From assembly GCF_002994745.2 (NCBI RefSeq), contig NC_037094.1, positions 7,362,001 through 7,426,000 on the forward strand: 64,000 nucleotides of DNA, in the 5' to 3' direction. Made by a program: the position numbers and the translations under genes. Positions 11,960-23,019 of this stretch are shown piece by piece. The notes under the pieces are model-generated. The model was not told the origin of the DNA, made no database searches, and saw only the letters and a program-made list of their open reading frames with translations. Within the stretch, counting starts at the first letter, position 1, and each line of letters begins with the position of its first letter. This DNA is from Rosa chinensis. Its lineage: Eukaryota > Streptophyta > Magnoliopsida > Rosales > Rosaceae.

Positions 11960-14900
11960 GTAGTCATTCACTCAGGAATACCACTAATACCAACTATAGT
12001 CATAGTTAGCCTAATAACTTCAAGACAATAGGCTAATCTTGCTCATAACAAATATCGTGAGATTTACTCACCTCAGAATCCCGCTGCGTCTCCACATGTT
12101 AACCAAAGCAAGTACAATTGCTGCAATCCGTTCAACAAGTCCAACAAGCACCTGAACACATAGGGTCTTGATTCAGTACACGAATCACAAAGTGATTAAA
12201 GTTCGAAACCCTCATTTTGAACTAAATCCCCATGAGGAATGCCAATCAAGGTGAAACCTCATCCGAGACCTCCCTAAGTCTCCAGAACACTTCTACGATC
12301 ACAAGTCGATCGGACGCTCGGATCCTCACGGATCGAATAATCAATTGGTATGAAACCGTAAAAATCATAACAAATCCATACGAACTCCAAAAATTGTATA
12401 TTACATATCAAAATGCTCGTATCGATGAGTAGAAGATATATAATACCATAAACAGTTTCTAATATGGCCGAAACGCCGCCACAGACGGTGGAGCACAGCC
12501 GCTGGCCAAAACTCAATATTTCACAAAACTCCCAACATCAAAGTTGTTCATCCCAGCATGGTTGACCATTTTCATAACTAGCACGAAGTCAAAATGGAAG
12601 CATAAAGGGTAGAAAACTACATCGCAAGCCGTGGATTATTGTTCAATCCGAGTTGAACCAAGTTTCACGTGAATCGATTCAATCAACCACTACAGATCGA
12701 CCCAGGAGGCTTCTACGAACTCACAATAGGAAGCATGAAGTGGTGGCGTAGTCAGAGCTGTGTTTTCCGGCCGGGTCCGAATACCCCAAAGTTCGCCGCT
12801 TTGCTACGTCGTCACCGCTAGGGAGGAGCGGACGGCAGAGACGAACAAGCTGGCCAAGTTTCATGGCCAGAGACCGCCGAAGCTCTCCGGAAAAACCGGG
12901 TCAGACGCGGGTGAGGAGAGAGAACGGAGAGTTTCATATTTCAGGAAATGGAAAGTGGGAAAAAGGAAAATAGTAACTTTCCCGAAAGGGAAACTCCTAT
13001 ATATAATATGATTAATTTCAGTTTATCCCCCTGATGTTTGGATGTGTCATCATTTCACCCCCCCCTGAATCTCAATTTCACTTTTTTACCCCTGAACTTT
13101 CCAATTTTTGTCCTCCATGCCCAATGTCTCATTTTCTGTCCAAATTGGACTTTAAATCAGATAATGGGGCCTACTTTGAGGGCTAAAATGGTCATTTCAT
13201 GGAGAAAAAAAAAATCAAAACAAAAAACCCTCTCTCTTTCACGTTCGGGGGTTTCTCTTTCTCTGCCCCCCCCCCCCCCCCCCCACTCTCAATTTCACTT
13301 TTTTACCCCTGAAATTTCCAATTTTTGTCTTCCATGCCCAATGTCTCATTTTCCGTCCAAATTGGACGTTAAATTAGATAATGGGGACCACTTTGAGGGC
13401 TAAAATGGTCATTTCATGACAAAAAAAAAATCAAAACAAAAAGCCCTCTCTCTTTCACGTTCAGGGCCGCTACCAAGAACCTCATCTACCCACAATTCAA
13501 CCCTAGCCACTACCACAATAGCCCTCAAGGTCCCCAAACAAACCATTTACCAATCTTAGCATACACAAACAAACCATTTACCTATTCACATCTTTTACCA
13601 ATTCACTAGAATAACAACAATCTAATTCACCAATCTCAGCAAGGTTCCGATTCACAGCGATCACACAATATAGCAACCAATTTCAGTCCAAAATGGCGAT
13701 ACCCATAACAGATTCCTCACAATTCCAACTCCCTCAAAATTAAACTCAACTCACACAAAACTAGGATAATCTGATTACAACCAAACCAACGAACTCAGTT
13801 CATTAATAATGTAACCAGGATATTCACCTAGAAATTTCCAGAAACTTGAATGACAATGAACTGAGGATTCAACAACACCCACCTAGAAATTTCCAGACTT
13901 TAGCTCTCAATCGAAGTTAGGCCTCGTCTAGAGAAGCAGTCGAACTAGAAACCAAGCCCAGAAAGGTCGGGGAAGTCTCCGGAGTCGAAGGGGAGAGGAA
14001 CCCAGAAACAAAATTGTCAAAACTCAATCAAATTCAAAATCTAATTGTACAGGCTTGTAGAGTATGACGAGGAGATGAGATTTCATACCAAATGCAGCCC
14101 AAAAGGTGGCCAAAGTAGCCGGAGAAGTCTCGGAGCTTCTGGTCGTCGATTCTTCGTTCACCGTCGATCCATGTATGATCTGAGACTGTAGGGACGTTGG
14201 TGACGGTGAGACATGGCTATTGCCGGTGGTCCGCCTCGGAGGTGGCGGGAGGACAACGTTCTGGTCGGATTTCTTCCTCGGGTCGTTGACGAGTTTTCGG
14301 GTAAGAAGCTTCGAGCTTCTCTAGCGTCTTCTAGATCTACCACACTTTCAGTCGGAGGTGGCCGGACGGTGGAGCGTTGGCGACGGTGAGACAAGGCTAT
14401 TGTGGGTGGTCCGCCTCGGAGGTGGCCGGAGGACAGCGTTTTGGTCGGATTTCTTCCTCGGGTCGTTGACGCGTTTTCGGGTAAGAAGGTTCGAACTTCT
14501 CTAGCGTCTTCTAGATCTACCACACTTTCAGTCGGAGGTGGCCGGACGGTGGAGAACCACTGGGTCGCTGTCACTGGTCCAGGCTAGGGAGCAGAAGAGA
14601 GGGAGGGAGAGAGAAAGGAGAAATGGCTGGTCGAGGCTAGGGAGCAGGAGAGAGAGAGAGAGAGAGAGAGAGGTCGAATCTCTCTTCTTCTTCTTTTTTA
14701 GTCATAAAATGACCATTTTAGCCTTCGAAATGGGCCATATTATCAGACTTAACGTCCAATTTGGATAGAAAATGAGACATTGGGCACGGAAGACAAAAAT
14801 TGTAAAGTTCAGGGGGTAAAAAAGTGAAATTGAGAGTCGGGGGGTGAAATGATAACACCCCAAAACCTCAGGGGGGTAAACTGAAATTAATCATATATAA

Positions 14901-15224
14901 TAACTTTCTAAATTTTCAAACGATTATAACTAATAAATACGAACTCCGATTTCCGCGTTTCACATATCCACGAACTCCGATTTCCGCGTTCCACATATCC
15001 ACGAACTCGTATCGACGCGCTCTACAACTTTCGTGAATGAAGGTTTTGGAGAATCCCAACGAATAAAAAATCAACCTTTACAACCCCCCTAAAACCATAT
15101 TCTTCGAATAATTATTCGCCCGAAACACTTCAACTTCATCCACTAGCCACGAAACAGTCCAATAATCACAATTTAGATTCTGGAAAATTCTCGGAAAATA
15201 AATACGAATTTCCGGGGCATCACA
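10483..15224. mobile_element. Probable solo LTR or LTR-like repeat interrupted by a Mutator-like element
   Basis: The unit begins TGTCACGCCCC and ends GGGGCATCACA, so the ends are TG...CA with short inverted GGGGCGTGA-like tips. The flanks are A-rich (aaaaa on the left, aaaac on the right), giving at best a one-mismatch 5-bp duplication. It has no gag or pol. The interior holds about 80-bp tandem units rich in 'atcacac/ttacacaaatatt' at 11640-11900 and a CA microsatellite at about 11939-11958. Removing the nested element at 13009-14892 leaves about 2.85 kb, the size of a large Gypsy-type LTR. The class is inferred only from the ends. Confidence 0.55.
13009..14892. mobile_element. Mutator-like element with long terminal inverted repeats
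   Basis: The left end, tgattaatttcagttta, is matched in reverse by the right end, taaactgaaattaatc. The inverted similarity runs inward for about 200 bp, including the 'ctcaatttcacttttttaccc' and 'ccaatgtctcattttc' blocks. The direct repeat atatataata flanks it at 12999-13008 and 14893-14902, within one base of each end, so an AT-rich 10-bp target duplication is likely. Part of the left terminal repeat is duplicated (about 13075-13200 and 13288-13410), with a poly-C run between the copies. The middle has a 180-bp tandem duplication (about 14209 and 14389) and a GA microsatellite at 14648-14672. No transposase is seen, so it is non-autonomous. Confidence 0.75.
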
Positions 15225-16190
15225 AAAACTAAGAGAGAAAAAGACATTATATTATATGATTTAACTTGTTGATTGCAAATCACTGAAATAAGTCACTAAA
15301 CTCGTATAATACTAGTATGTAGGGGTATAAATTTTTAATTTAATGGTTTTAAGTATGGTGATATTTAATCAAGTTAAGTACACTAACTAGATCGAAAAAA
15401 GGAGTACATTAACTAACTAGAGGGAACACATCAAAAAGGAAACTAACTTGGTACATATAAAATAAATATTTCTTCAAAGGAAACAAAATCTTCAAAAGGC
15501 GAACTAGTGGATGTGCCTATTCTACGAGCAACATCATTTACTTCTCTATAAATATGACGATAGACCATGGAATGGATTAACGTGTTGAGGACAATCTTCC
15601 ACTATAGGTTCAGCTATTGGTCTCTCTCTGATCTCACTCTTCATTGAAGCCACAAGATGACAAGAGATGCGCAAACACTTTCAAGTTTCAACCTCAATCA
15701 TGATCTGTAGAACTTCAGTTAATTTAGAGGACATTGTTAAACAAATGCATCGAAACTTGAAACCAAAATCTAATCTAACAAACTAAGAGAAACATTTAAT
15801 TTACTCTAATACGTCAATAGTAGTAAAACACCATCTAACTATAGGATTTATAACACACGTACGGTCTAATGACCACTATACATTGATAATACTGGCCAGT
15901 GGGGGAATGTACTAATTGTGAAAAGGTGAACATATACCGATTGAATGTTATCAAATCTCCTCCAACTTGTAAGTTGTGAGTTAACTAAGATCGTAAGTTT
16001 TCAATGAGCAAAATAGATTGTCTTAGGAGTTGGACAAATTTTGGCAAACAATTTCCTTAACTTGCACGGTAAGTTACTAGAGTAATCCTCCTTCAGGCAG
16101 GAAAAACGTGACCGCCTAGGAATTTATAGATCGAAATTGCCTGAACCCCAGACGCTTCCCTCAATTAACTAGGAATGAGAAAATTAAAAC
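15225..16190. other. Intergenic spacer
   Basis: AT-rich, no coding or repeat structure recognised. Its right end is the upstream flank of the small gene at 16305. Confidence 0.4.
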
Positions 16191-16191
16191 C

Positions 16192-16200
16192 CTTTATAAG
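16192..16200 (+). promoter_or_regulatory. TATA-like box of the 16.3-kb small gene
   Basis: ctttataag, about 105 bp upstream of the chosen ATG. This implies transcription starting near 16225 and a leader of about 80 nt. Confidence 0.5.
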
Positions 16201-16304
16201 GGCCAAGGCACCGCTTGATTCTCCACACATAAGTACTAATCTCTCATAAATTCTCAGGCCTTTTTTGGTTCCTTGAATTCCAGGATTTCAAAATTGTGAA
16301 GACA

Positions 16305-16601
16305 ATGTCTGTTTTCAGTGGATTTTGTGATGGGGTATATGCCGACTTCTTTAGCGATGAATATGGTTTGGCCCTGCCTCTGCCTCTGCCTACAATAGTT
16401 AGGAGTGAAAGTTCCAATGAAAGCACCAAATCGATGGAGGCTCAAAACTCTGCCACAAGCAGTGCAGTTGTGACAAAAAATAAGAATGCAGGCAACGATT
16501 CATCTTCATCAAAAACATTGGCTGCGGAACCTCAACATGCACTGCGTTTCTCCCCTGCCTTGGATGGAATTTTCTGCTTTGAAACGCTAGTTTTCCAATA
16601 A
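16305..16601 (+). CDS. Small protein, C-terminal DGIxxxETLV motif, single exon
   Basis: 98 residues, starting MSVFSGFCDGVYADFF at the first ATG after the TATA-like box. An in-frame GTG nine bases earlier was not used. Order of parts: a short acidic/aromatic N-terminal block, a proline-leucine stretch (ALPLPLPT), a serine/asparagine-rich linker of about 55 residues, then RFSPALDGIFCFETLVFQ at the end. Function unknown. The N-terminal block (FSGFCDGVYADFF) aligns with FSSFDALCAEFLG of the gene at 18502, and the C-terminus aligns with that gene and with 2235-2558. It is probably a tandem paralogue of 18502, with most of the linker free to vary. There is no predicted membrane segment. It is likely to be cytosolic or nuclear (inference). 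Confidence 0.72.
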   Translation: MSVFSGFCDGVYADFFSDEYGLALPLPLPTIVRSESSNESTKSMEAQNSATSSAVVTKNKNAGNDSSSSKTLAAEPQHALRFSPALDGIFCFETLVFQ

Positions 16602-18320
16602 ATTTGTTTCGTTAGTAGTTGGTAGAGATTGTTAGACTTTTTTGTTTGGTTGGGTAATGAGCATCGTAAAGGAATTAATTGAAGTTTCTGTCTTTGTTTT
16701 CTGTTAGATATGATCAAAATCTGTCACATGACATAACGGCAGAAACTATAGTTATTTTATTTTTATTTTTTCTGTTTAGGGTTGGTTTATGATCTTTATC
16801 CAAATTCTAATCCTTCTATTCGATTTCTAAGTAGTCCTTCGATTTGTAAAAGAAAAGTCTGCTGTAGTGACTTCACATTCAGTAAAATAGACTTCTGACT
16901 TGTCTTTGGTCATATACAGAACAAACTTAAAAAACAGAAAGATATATCTGATTTTGTATAAACAAACATTGAATTGATCACACTACTCATCTAAGAAATA
17001 GCTGCGTTAGTACAGTTGAAGCCTTCAGGGTTGAACACTATACCAGCTTCAGCAATACTATACATATAAAATCTGGACCTTCATTCCTTGAATTTGCGTC
17101 ATTCCAACCTCCAAATATGGAGCTGGTCGTTCATGTTTATCCATGAACAAGTTTGACTCTAGTTGGTGGGCTCTGGGTATTCAAACAGCTCTTCTTTCCT
17201 TGTAAACAGCTTTCCTTGTCTCTTCCAAAGACAAATTCAATGTCATTCGAACTGAAACCGAACCAACTCCAATACCAATAGAGATATACATGCAACAAGA
17301 ATATAAATCCATGAGTCCAAAGGTTGATATTTGAACAAAAACCAATTAAACAACATTTATGTTATTTTATTCACAGTTGTTAAGATTTTTTTGTACAAGG
17401 TTCGTTCATACAAGCTCCATCTAACCTCAAGGACTAGTTAGTTGTCATCATATGGAGTTATGTTATTTTATTCACAGTTGTTAAGATTTCTACAAGCTCC
17501 ATCTAACCTCAAGAACAAGTTCGTTGTCATCATATGGGGGAACTGGTGGTGATGTTTTCTTTCAGAGCCGTCAGATATGGGATATACTAATATGCATACG
17601 GTCGGATAAATTTATCGGATTAGTAATTCTTTAATCCAAATTTTGATTCGACTTTACTCAAATAGGCAATTTGCATAATATTACGGATCATTCTTTTGTT
17701 TAACAGTCATTAAACAATCATTGTTAGTTCTAAATTAAGAATATTACGGAACATAAACGATTTTACAAAAAATTAAACGGAATCATGATTTAATTACTTT
17801 TTTTCACTCATAAGACTACTCACGTATGAAAATTTTTATCCATTTAGAGGGCGTACAATTCATCCTAATCGGCTTGAGACCCCAAATCGATCATTGAAAG
17901 TGTTTAATATAAACGATTTTTAAAAAATTACACGAATTTATATTTGAATAACGTGTTTTCACTCGTAAAGACCACTCACATATGAAAGTTCCATCCATTA
18001 ATAGGGTATTCAATTCATCTTAATCGGATTCAGACCCCAAATCGATCATCTTCCCAAGTCAAAATAGGCACAAGTCAAAACAAAGCATAATAGGAAAGAC
18101 TCCATTAATATCCCATGTGGAGGACCGAAGACCAACATGGAAAAGGTCCAAGAATGGAATGCACATACATACTTGGTCTCTTACTTGTCTGGAAAGGTCC
18201 AATCGAGCTGGAATTTAGTCGTCTATACGCGGTAAGTCCAGAGCATCCTAGCTATTTCTTCTCATCCCAATCCAACTCCAACAAGGAACACCTTTCTCCC
18301 TCTCGAAGTTTCCTTTCCCA
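16602..18320. other. Spacer with tandem duplications between the two small genes
   Basis: No coding signal. Two local duplications are visible: an about 101-bp unit at roughly 17357-17540 ('tgttattttattcacagttg' start, 'tcatcatatgg' end), and an about 154-bp unit twice at 17755-18050, each ending 'gaccccaaatcgatcat'. The second pair ends about 270 bp before the TATA-like box of the 18.5-kb gene, so it may lie in its promoter. Confidence 0.55.
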
Positions 18321-18323
18321 CCA

Positions 18324-18331
18324 CTATATAT
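18324..18331 (+). promoter_or_regulatory. TATA-like box of the 18.5-kb small gene
   Basis: tatatatt, preceded by a CT-rich stretch and followed by a CT-rich leader. It is 178 bp upstream of the chosen ATG at 18502. This argues that the longer upstream open frame, which begins at 18115, is not the translated start. Confidence 0.55.
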
Positions 18332-18501
18332 TCAACCCTTCTTCCCCGATTCTCTCACAAATCAAATCAAAACATCTAAACCCAAATACCAACTACCTCT
18401 CGATCTCTCTGTTTTCTCTCTCTGAGTTCTTGAAATCCAAGAATTGGGTTTTCGTTTTTTGGTGCAGTAAACGTTTCAAGCAAGCAATCAATCAATCAAT
18501 C

Positions 18502-18753
18502 ATGAATTCCATGTTCAGTTCTTTCGATGCTTTGTGCGCCGAGTTCTTGGGTCAAACTGTCAAGGCCTCCTTCCCTGTTTCCCAGCAGCAGAAGAGTACT
18601 ACTAGCGTGTTGAGTAACTTGAATAAGAAGCAAGAGTCTTTGCCAGAAGCCGGCCAGGTTAAGAAGCAGGAGCAGCAGAAGACGGCACCACCACCACCGC
18701 GGCGGTTTGCGGTCGAGTTGGATGGACTCCACTGTTTTGAAACCCTCGTCTAG
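18502..18753 (+). CDS. Small protein, C-terminal DGLxxxETLV motif, single exon
   Basis: 83 residues. The start is MNSMFSSFDALCAEFLG, chosen because the TATA-like box at 18324 puts transcription inside the longer in-frame stretch and the ATG follows a typical leader ('atcaatcaatcatg'). The middle is rich in glutamine, lysine and serine (QQQKSTTS, KKQEQQKTA), then a short polyproline run (APPPPRR), then RFAVELDGLHCFETLV at the very end. Function unknown; I recognise it only as a plant small-protein type. It is on the same strand as 16305 and about 1.9 kb downstream, with shared N- and C-terminal blocks, so tandem duplication followed by divergence is likely. Confidence 0.8.
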   Translation: MNSMFSSFDALCAEFLGQTVKASFPVSQQQKSTTSVLSNLNKKQESLPEAGQVKKQEQQKTAPPPPRRFAVELDGLHCFETLV

Positions 18754-18799
18754 CTGCTGGGGTTTTGATCCTAGATATTCAGATATTGGTTTAAAAGAT

Positions 18800-20300
18800 A
18801 AAGAAGAAAAAAATATATATATATTCAGATTGCTTTTGAAGCAAAAGCAATCAATGTTATTGTTGTTCATGTACAAAGTTACCCCACAATTAATAGGAAA
18901 TTCTATGATTCTTTTACTAGAAACTTGTGTTGTTTTTTTATTTTTTTATTTTCTGAATCTTGATGATGTCTACTACGGAAAAATCAGCTGCCAATGATAT
19001 ATAGCTTAAAAGAAAAGAAAGTGATGTTTTCTAAGCACCAATCCATGAGCCTTATACTAAATCTGGAACTGTATCAGGGACAAAGTTTTCCTGCACTTTT
19101 TGACTTTTTGTTGTTATTATATTTTCGTTTGTGGAGGACTCCCAGATATCTTGGTTTAATTGGTTACAATTCACACCAATAGCTGGGTTTGGGTTCTGAT
19201 GCGTGTACGGCTAGGACTTGCAGCCTAATAAGCACTTTTGACCTAAGAGGACACACAGAACGAGCTCTCCATGCTTTGCTAGCTAGAAATCCTAGACCAA
19301 ACAAAGTAAAGTTGAAGTAGGTAATCGATTAGCCCTCCCAATTTTTCTAGAGAGAACCCCATCAAACCCATAGTGATTGTCAACTTCACAGTTCACACCA
19401 ACGAATTCCATTACATTGTTAGTCACCATCAAAACGCAATCGACCAATGCCGTCGAGGAGAAGCAGCTCAAATCCACTTCTTCACTCTCCAGTCTAGTTG
19501 TCTCGATCAGCCTCAACTTCATAGCCAAGAAAGTTTTATGAAAGCTGATATGAGGGTTTAAGTTATGATCCAGTATACTCTGGTGTCGGCAGAAATTTCA
19601 AACGTTGCTTGTCCCAAATGAGTTGGGGGCAAAATGTTTGGTATTGTTCACAGCTACCAGTAGCCAAAAAGCCATTTCCACAGGCTTTATGATGCTGAAA
19701 ATAGGTTCCATTTTGCTACGTTTCTAGTCTAAGGACCACTCGAGCCAACTGTTGAGGTTAGGCTGTCTAGAAGAACGGGGGCCAAGAGAAATATATATTG
19801 ATTGCTTGCTTCTGTTTATTGGGTTGTGATGCTTTCCCAACTCGACGGATCTATGTTTAAAAAGGGTAACGGAATTGATAGCCGACTTTCTTGAAGTCAG
19901 AGGCTCCAGATTTGAATGCTGGTGTGATTTTCTTTTTTCTGTGCCGAGTGCTCAAATTGGTGTAATCTTTTGAGGACTCAAATTGCTATGCACGATGCAA
20001 CTTTGCATGGTTTTTGCCCCAAGCGGCTTGTGTTTGAAGCGATTGTGCTAGTTTCTATTAAAAACCGGTCTTTGTTTCGAGGAATGTCACATATGGTATG
20101 TACATCAATTACTTGTGAAGATCAATGAATTGAAGAAAGAAAATGAACATTAAAAGAACCTGAGCATTTCTGTTTATTCTTGCAGAACAAGATCCTTTCA
20201 TGACATTTCCTACTTTAATGAATATAGCTATACGCTCTCACGTCTTGCTTTCCTCTCTTTCGGCCTGGGGGGTGTACTTATACAATTAAAGCTATATTCA
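18800..20300. other. Spacer between convergent genes
   Basis: Holds the 3' flank of the 18.5-kb gene and, toward 20.2-20.4 kb, the 3' flank of the minus-strand START gene. A 78-codon open frame on the minus strand at 19292-19528 has no recognised domain, no detected splice partner and no supporting context, so I do not call a gene. Confidence 0.45.
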
Positions 20301-20447
20301 TAGCTAAAACAAAATGGAGACAGAATTCGACACCTCCAATCCTGTTGAAAGGGGTCAAGTTCGAATATTCATCACTTGGCAATTCCTCAATTCTCTCGAC
20401 AGACATTAGCTTTGGCGTCTCTTGAATGATGCAATAACCATGTTGGA

Positions 20448-22953
20448 TCACAACCTCCTCCCGATCTTGGCAAATCTTCGAGCTACTCCAAATATAACTG
20501 CCTTAGTCAAGAGGCCCCGATCAAGACTGCAAGCAAGAACTATTGCCCCTCCAACAACTAGAGCTTTAGGTATATTCCTCCTTCCTGGTTTCTCCGCTGA
20601 ATCTGAATTTTCAACCTCCATGGAATCCTTAGTGCTGTTTTCTACCGATCTCAAGTAATCAGCACTGACTTTCGTGTTGATCTGAGCCATTTTAGCACAC
20701 CGCGAAAGTGGTGCTTCAGCGGCTCTTTCCTTTTGATATAAACGTAGGCCTGGTTCAATCTTTTTAACAGCTCCCCACATACCTTGACGAACACCAAGTT
20801 TCGCAATCTCCCATGGAATACCCATATCTTCATGGTGAAACAGTAAAACCTCACATGAAGTAAGTTGGCCATCCCCTCTTTTTGATTCAACTGTTCATAT
20901 ACAACAGATACAATTTTAGTCAGCGTGCCCAAGATCACAATTAAGATCGGACATTTAAAATGCATGGAAAGAATAAAAGTCCTTCACTTAGGAAGTCATA
21001 CAGATGTTTTTCTCTCCATCACTTAATTTTTCACGAAATAAAAACCACTTTGCTTTTCATAAATTTCATGGTTAAAATATGCCATTACCTGCACGTATGC
21101 ACCAACTTGAATAGTACAGATCAACACGTCTAGGTTTGTCACGCCTTGGCACAGCAGAGGAAGGAACTCCCTGAAACATATTAAATAAACACATTATTTC
21201 CTGATTCAGAAGTAAATTATTCTTCATGATAAATAATAGGTCTAAATCTATCTATTAAAAAACACAACCAGCTCAAAGAAAACACTTTACAACATTCACT
21301 GAAATTTCTATTCGGGTCTACAATTGGAAAAAAGTCTTCTTTAGAACTCAACTTATAAGCACAACAAAATAACAATAACTCAGTTTGCTTATTAGTATAG
21401 ACAACCAACTCATGTCACCTTATTGACTGATAACTCAAATTGGTTGAGCATTGAAAGCATTGCAATTTACAATAAGTACTCTCACATTTTTAAAGCCAAA
21501 ACTGCTATGCTACTAAACCATTAGAGTTTGAAACTAATTTTCTGAGCAAAGATGCATCAACTGGAACACATAATCTAACTAGTTCAGCTTTTTCCCAGCT
21601 AAAAAATCTTCAGGATCCTACAGCTAACCATTTAGAACTATTACATACTAGTTGCGTAGCCAGAGCGAGTAAATGAATGGAAGTTGGAACAAAAAAAAAC
21701 CGTTCCACATAATAGGCTATACATGATGTGTGCATTTGTCTGTGAGGCTGTATAGATAGCTTTTCCTTCTCTTACCTTAGTTACACAGTAGTATGATCGC
21801 CCCGATTCCCAAATGCGACGGCCTATCGTGTAATCTCTGTCGCTACAAAAGAATGGAAACTGTGTCCATGCAAAATGAAAAACAAACAAAGTAAGTCATA
21901 AGCAAATGCAACCAGGACAATTCAAGATCATACATCACAAATAGACACATTTCTCACCTTGCGGACCCAGTGCACTAGCATGGTTCCAGTAGTCGGGCAT
22001 TCTTCCAAAGTAGAAGCATGAATAAGCATATCATCCCACTTTGCACGAAATTCATCATCCCAAAAGAAATCCCTCACTGTCTCAGGTGAAGCATCTTCGA
22101 ATACAGTTCTACTTCGGTATTGTGGAGGTCCAGTCTAGAACAAACCAAAACAATGAAATTCAGTTAACCTCCCCCCAAAAAAAAAAATACATACATGCAA
22201 AACAGGACTGCATCAACCACCGAGTGAGGACCTCAATTCAATTGAACCATAGGTAAGACAGCTAGCTACCTGAGGATCCCTACGCCATGCTTGATATCCC
22301 ATAGTTGGGGTTGACCGATCCATCATATGAATCCACGCAGGACCGCCATCTTTCTCCTCCACAAGCTGACATATGTGGCGTAGATCCTCATTGGAGACAT
22401 TACAGGATTCTTCTTGTTCAATCTGTGAGCTGCCAGAGACAAAACCCAAAAGCCCTTTAGAAGCTTGGATATACCAAAACCCAACTCCCTAATTACATCA
22501 AACTAAGCAAAACCCAAGTTCTAAAATTACATCAACATCCACGGAAAGAAGTAATCTTTGACATTTAATCCAATTAAAGGTGGGAAATTTGTCGAATTAC
22601 TTGGGGGAGTCAACAAACCTGCAATCATTATTGGTGGTAGGTGCCTGGTTCAGATTTCTATCGTCAGCAGCCCAAGGAATGCAATTCGGCAGCAACGAAC
22701 TCAAACTCGAAATCGAAATCCCACACGTCGTGGATGGTGCGGGCGGAGATGAGGAAGATGACTCCTTTTGTGTGGAGCTATCCAACAATTCTCTACCAAC
22801 CACGGTCACCCATTTGGGCCGCCACGCCCACCCAACGAAAACCCCGACAATCACAGCAATCCAAAGAGGGGTTATGAACTTGACGAGCTCCCCCAGCATT
22901 TCAACAATCGTGGGTCTTCGCAGAATCTCCAGCAAAGCCGACGCCAAAGCCAT
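20448..22953 (-). CDS. START-domain lipid-transfer family protein, membrane-anchored
   Basis: Six exons: 22953-22619, 22429-22270, 22134-21958, 21859-21776, 21170-21089, 20890-20448. They total 1281 nt and 426 residues, all with GT-AG borders. The N-terminus (MALASALLEIL) is followed by a membrane segment at about residues 28-45 (PLWIAVIVGVFVGWAW). A serine-rich linker leads into a START domain from about residue 120 to 305, with GGPAWIHMMDRST, WDDMLIHASTLEECPTTG, VHWVRKFPFFCSDRDY, GRRIWESGRSYYCVTK and MGIPWEIAKLGVRQGMWG. A second hydrophobic stretch near the C-terminus (ALVVGGAIVLACSL) precedes a basic tail. START domains bind and move lipids or sterols; the ligand here is unknown. The leader is GA/CT-rich, and a TATA-like motif at 23601-23610 may be the promoter. 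The length fits the plant START proteins annotated as polyketide cyclase/dehydrase-and-lipid-transport superfamily. Confidence 0.92.
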
Positions 22954-23019
22954 TTTTCTACGAGAGTACCCAAAATTTTTCCGAAAACTGACGGGAACCG
23001 ATAAGGGAAGATAAATAAG

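Noticed and set aside
13038..13403. 121-codon plus-strand frame
   Set aside because: It runs through doubled terminal-repeat arms and a poly-C run, so it is not a gene.
14158..14574. 138-codon minus-strand frame with repeated RPPPTESVVDLEDARE blocks
   Set aside because: The repetition comes from the 180-bp tandem duplication within a Mutator-like element. It is not evidence of a repeat protein.
18115..18501. Open frame continuing upstream of the 18.5-kb small gene (would give 212 residues)
   Set aside because: A TATA-like box and a CT-rich leader lie inside it and the upstream part has no protein-like motif, so the ATG at 18502 is preferred.
19292..19528. 78-codon minus-strand frame
   Set aside because: No domain recognised, no splice partners, no promoter-like context. 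Kept only as spacer.
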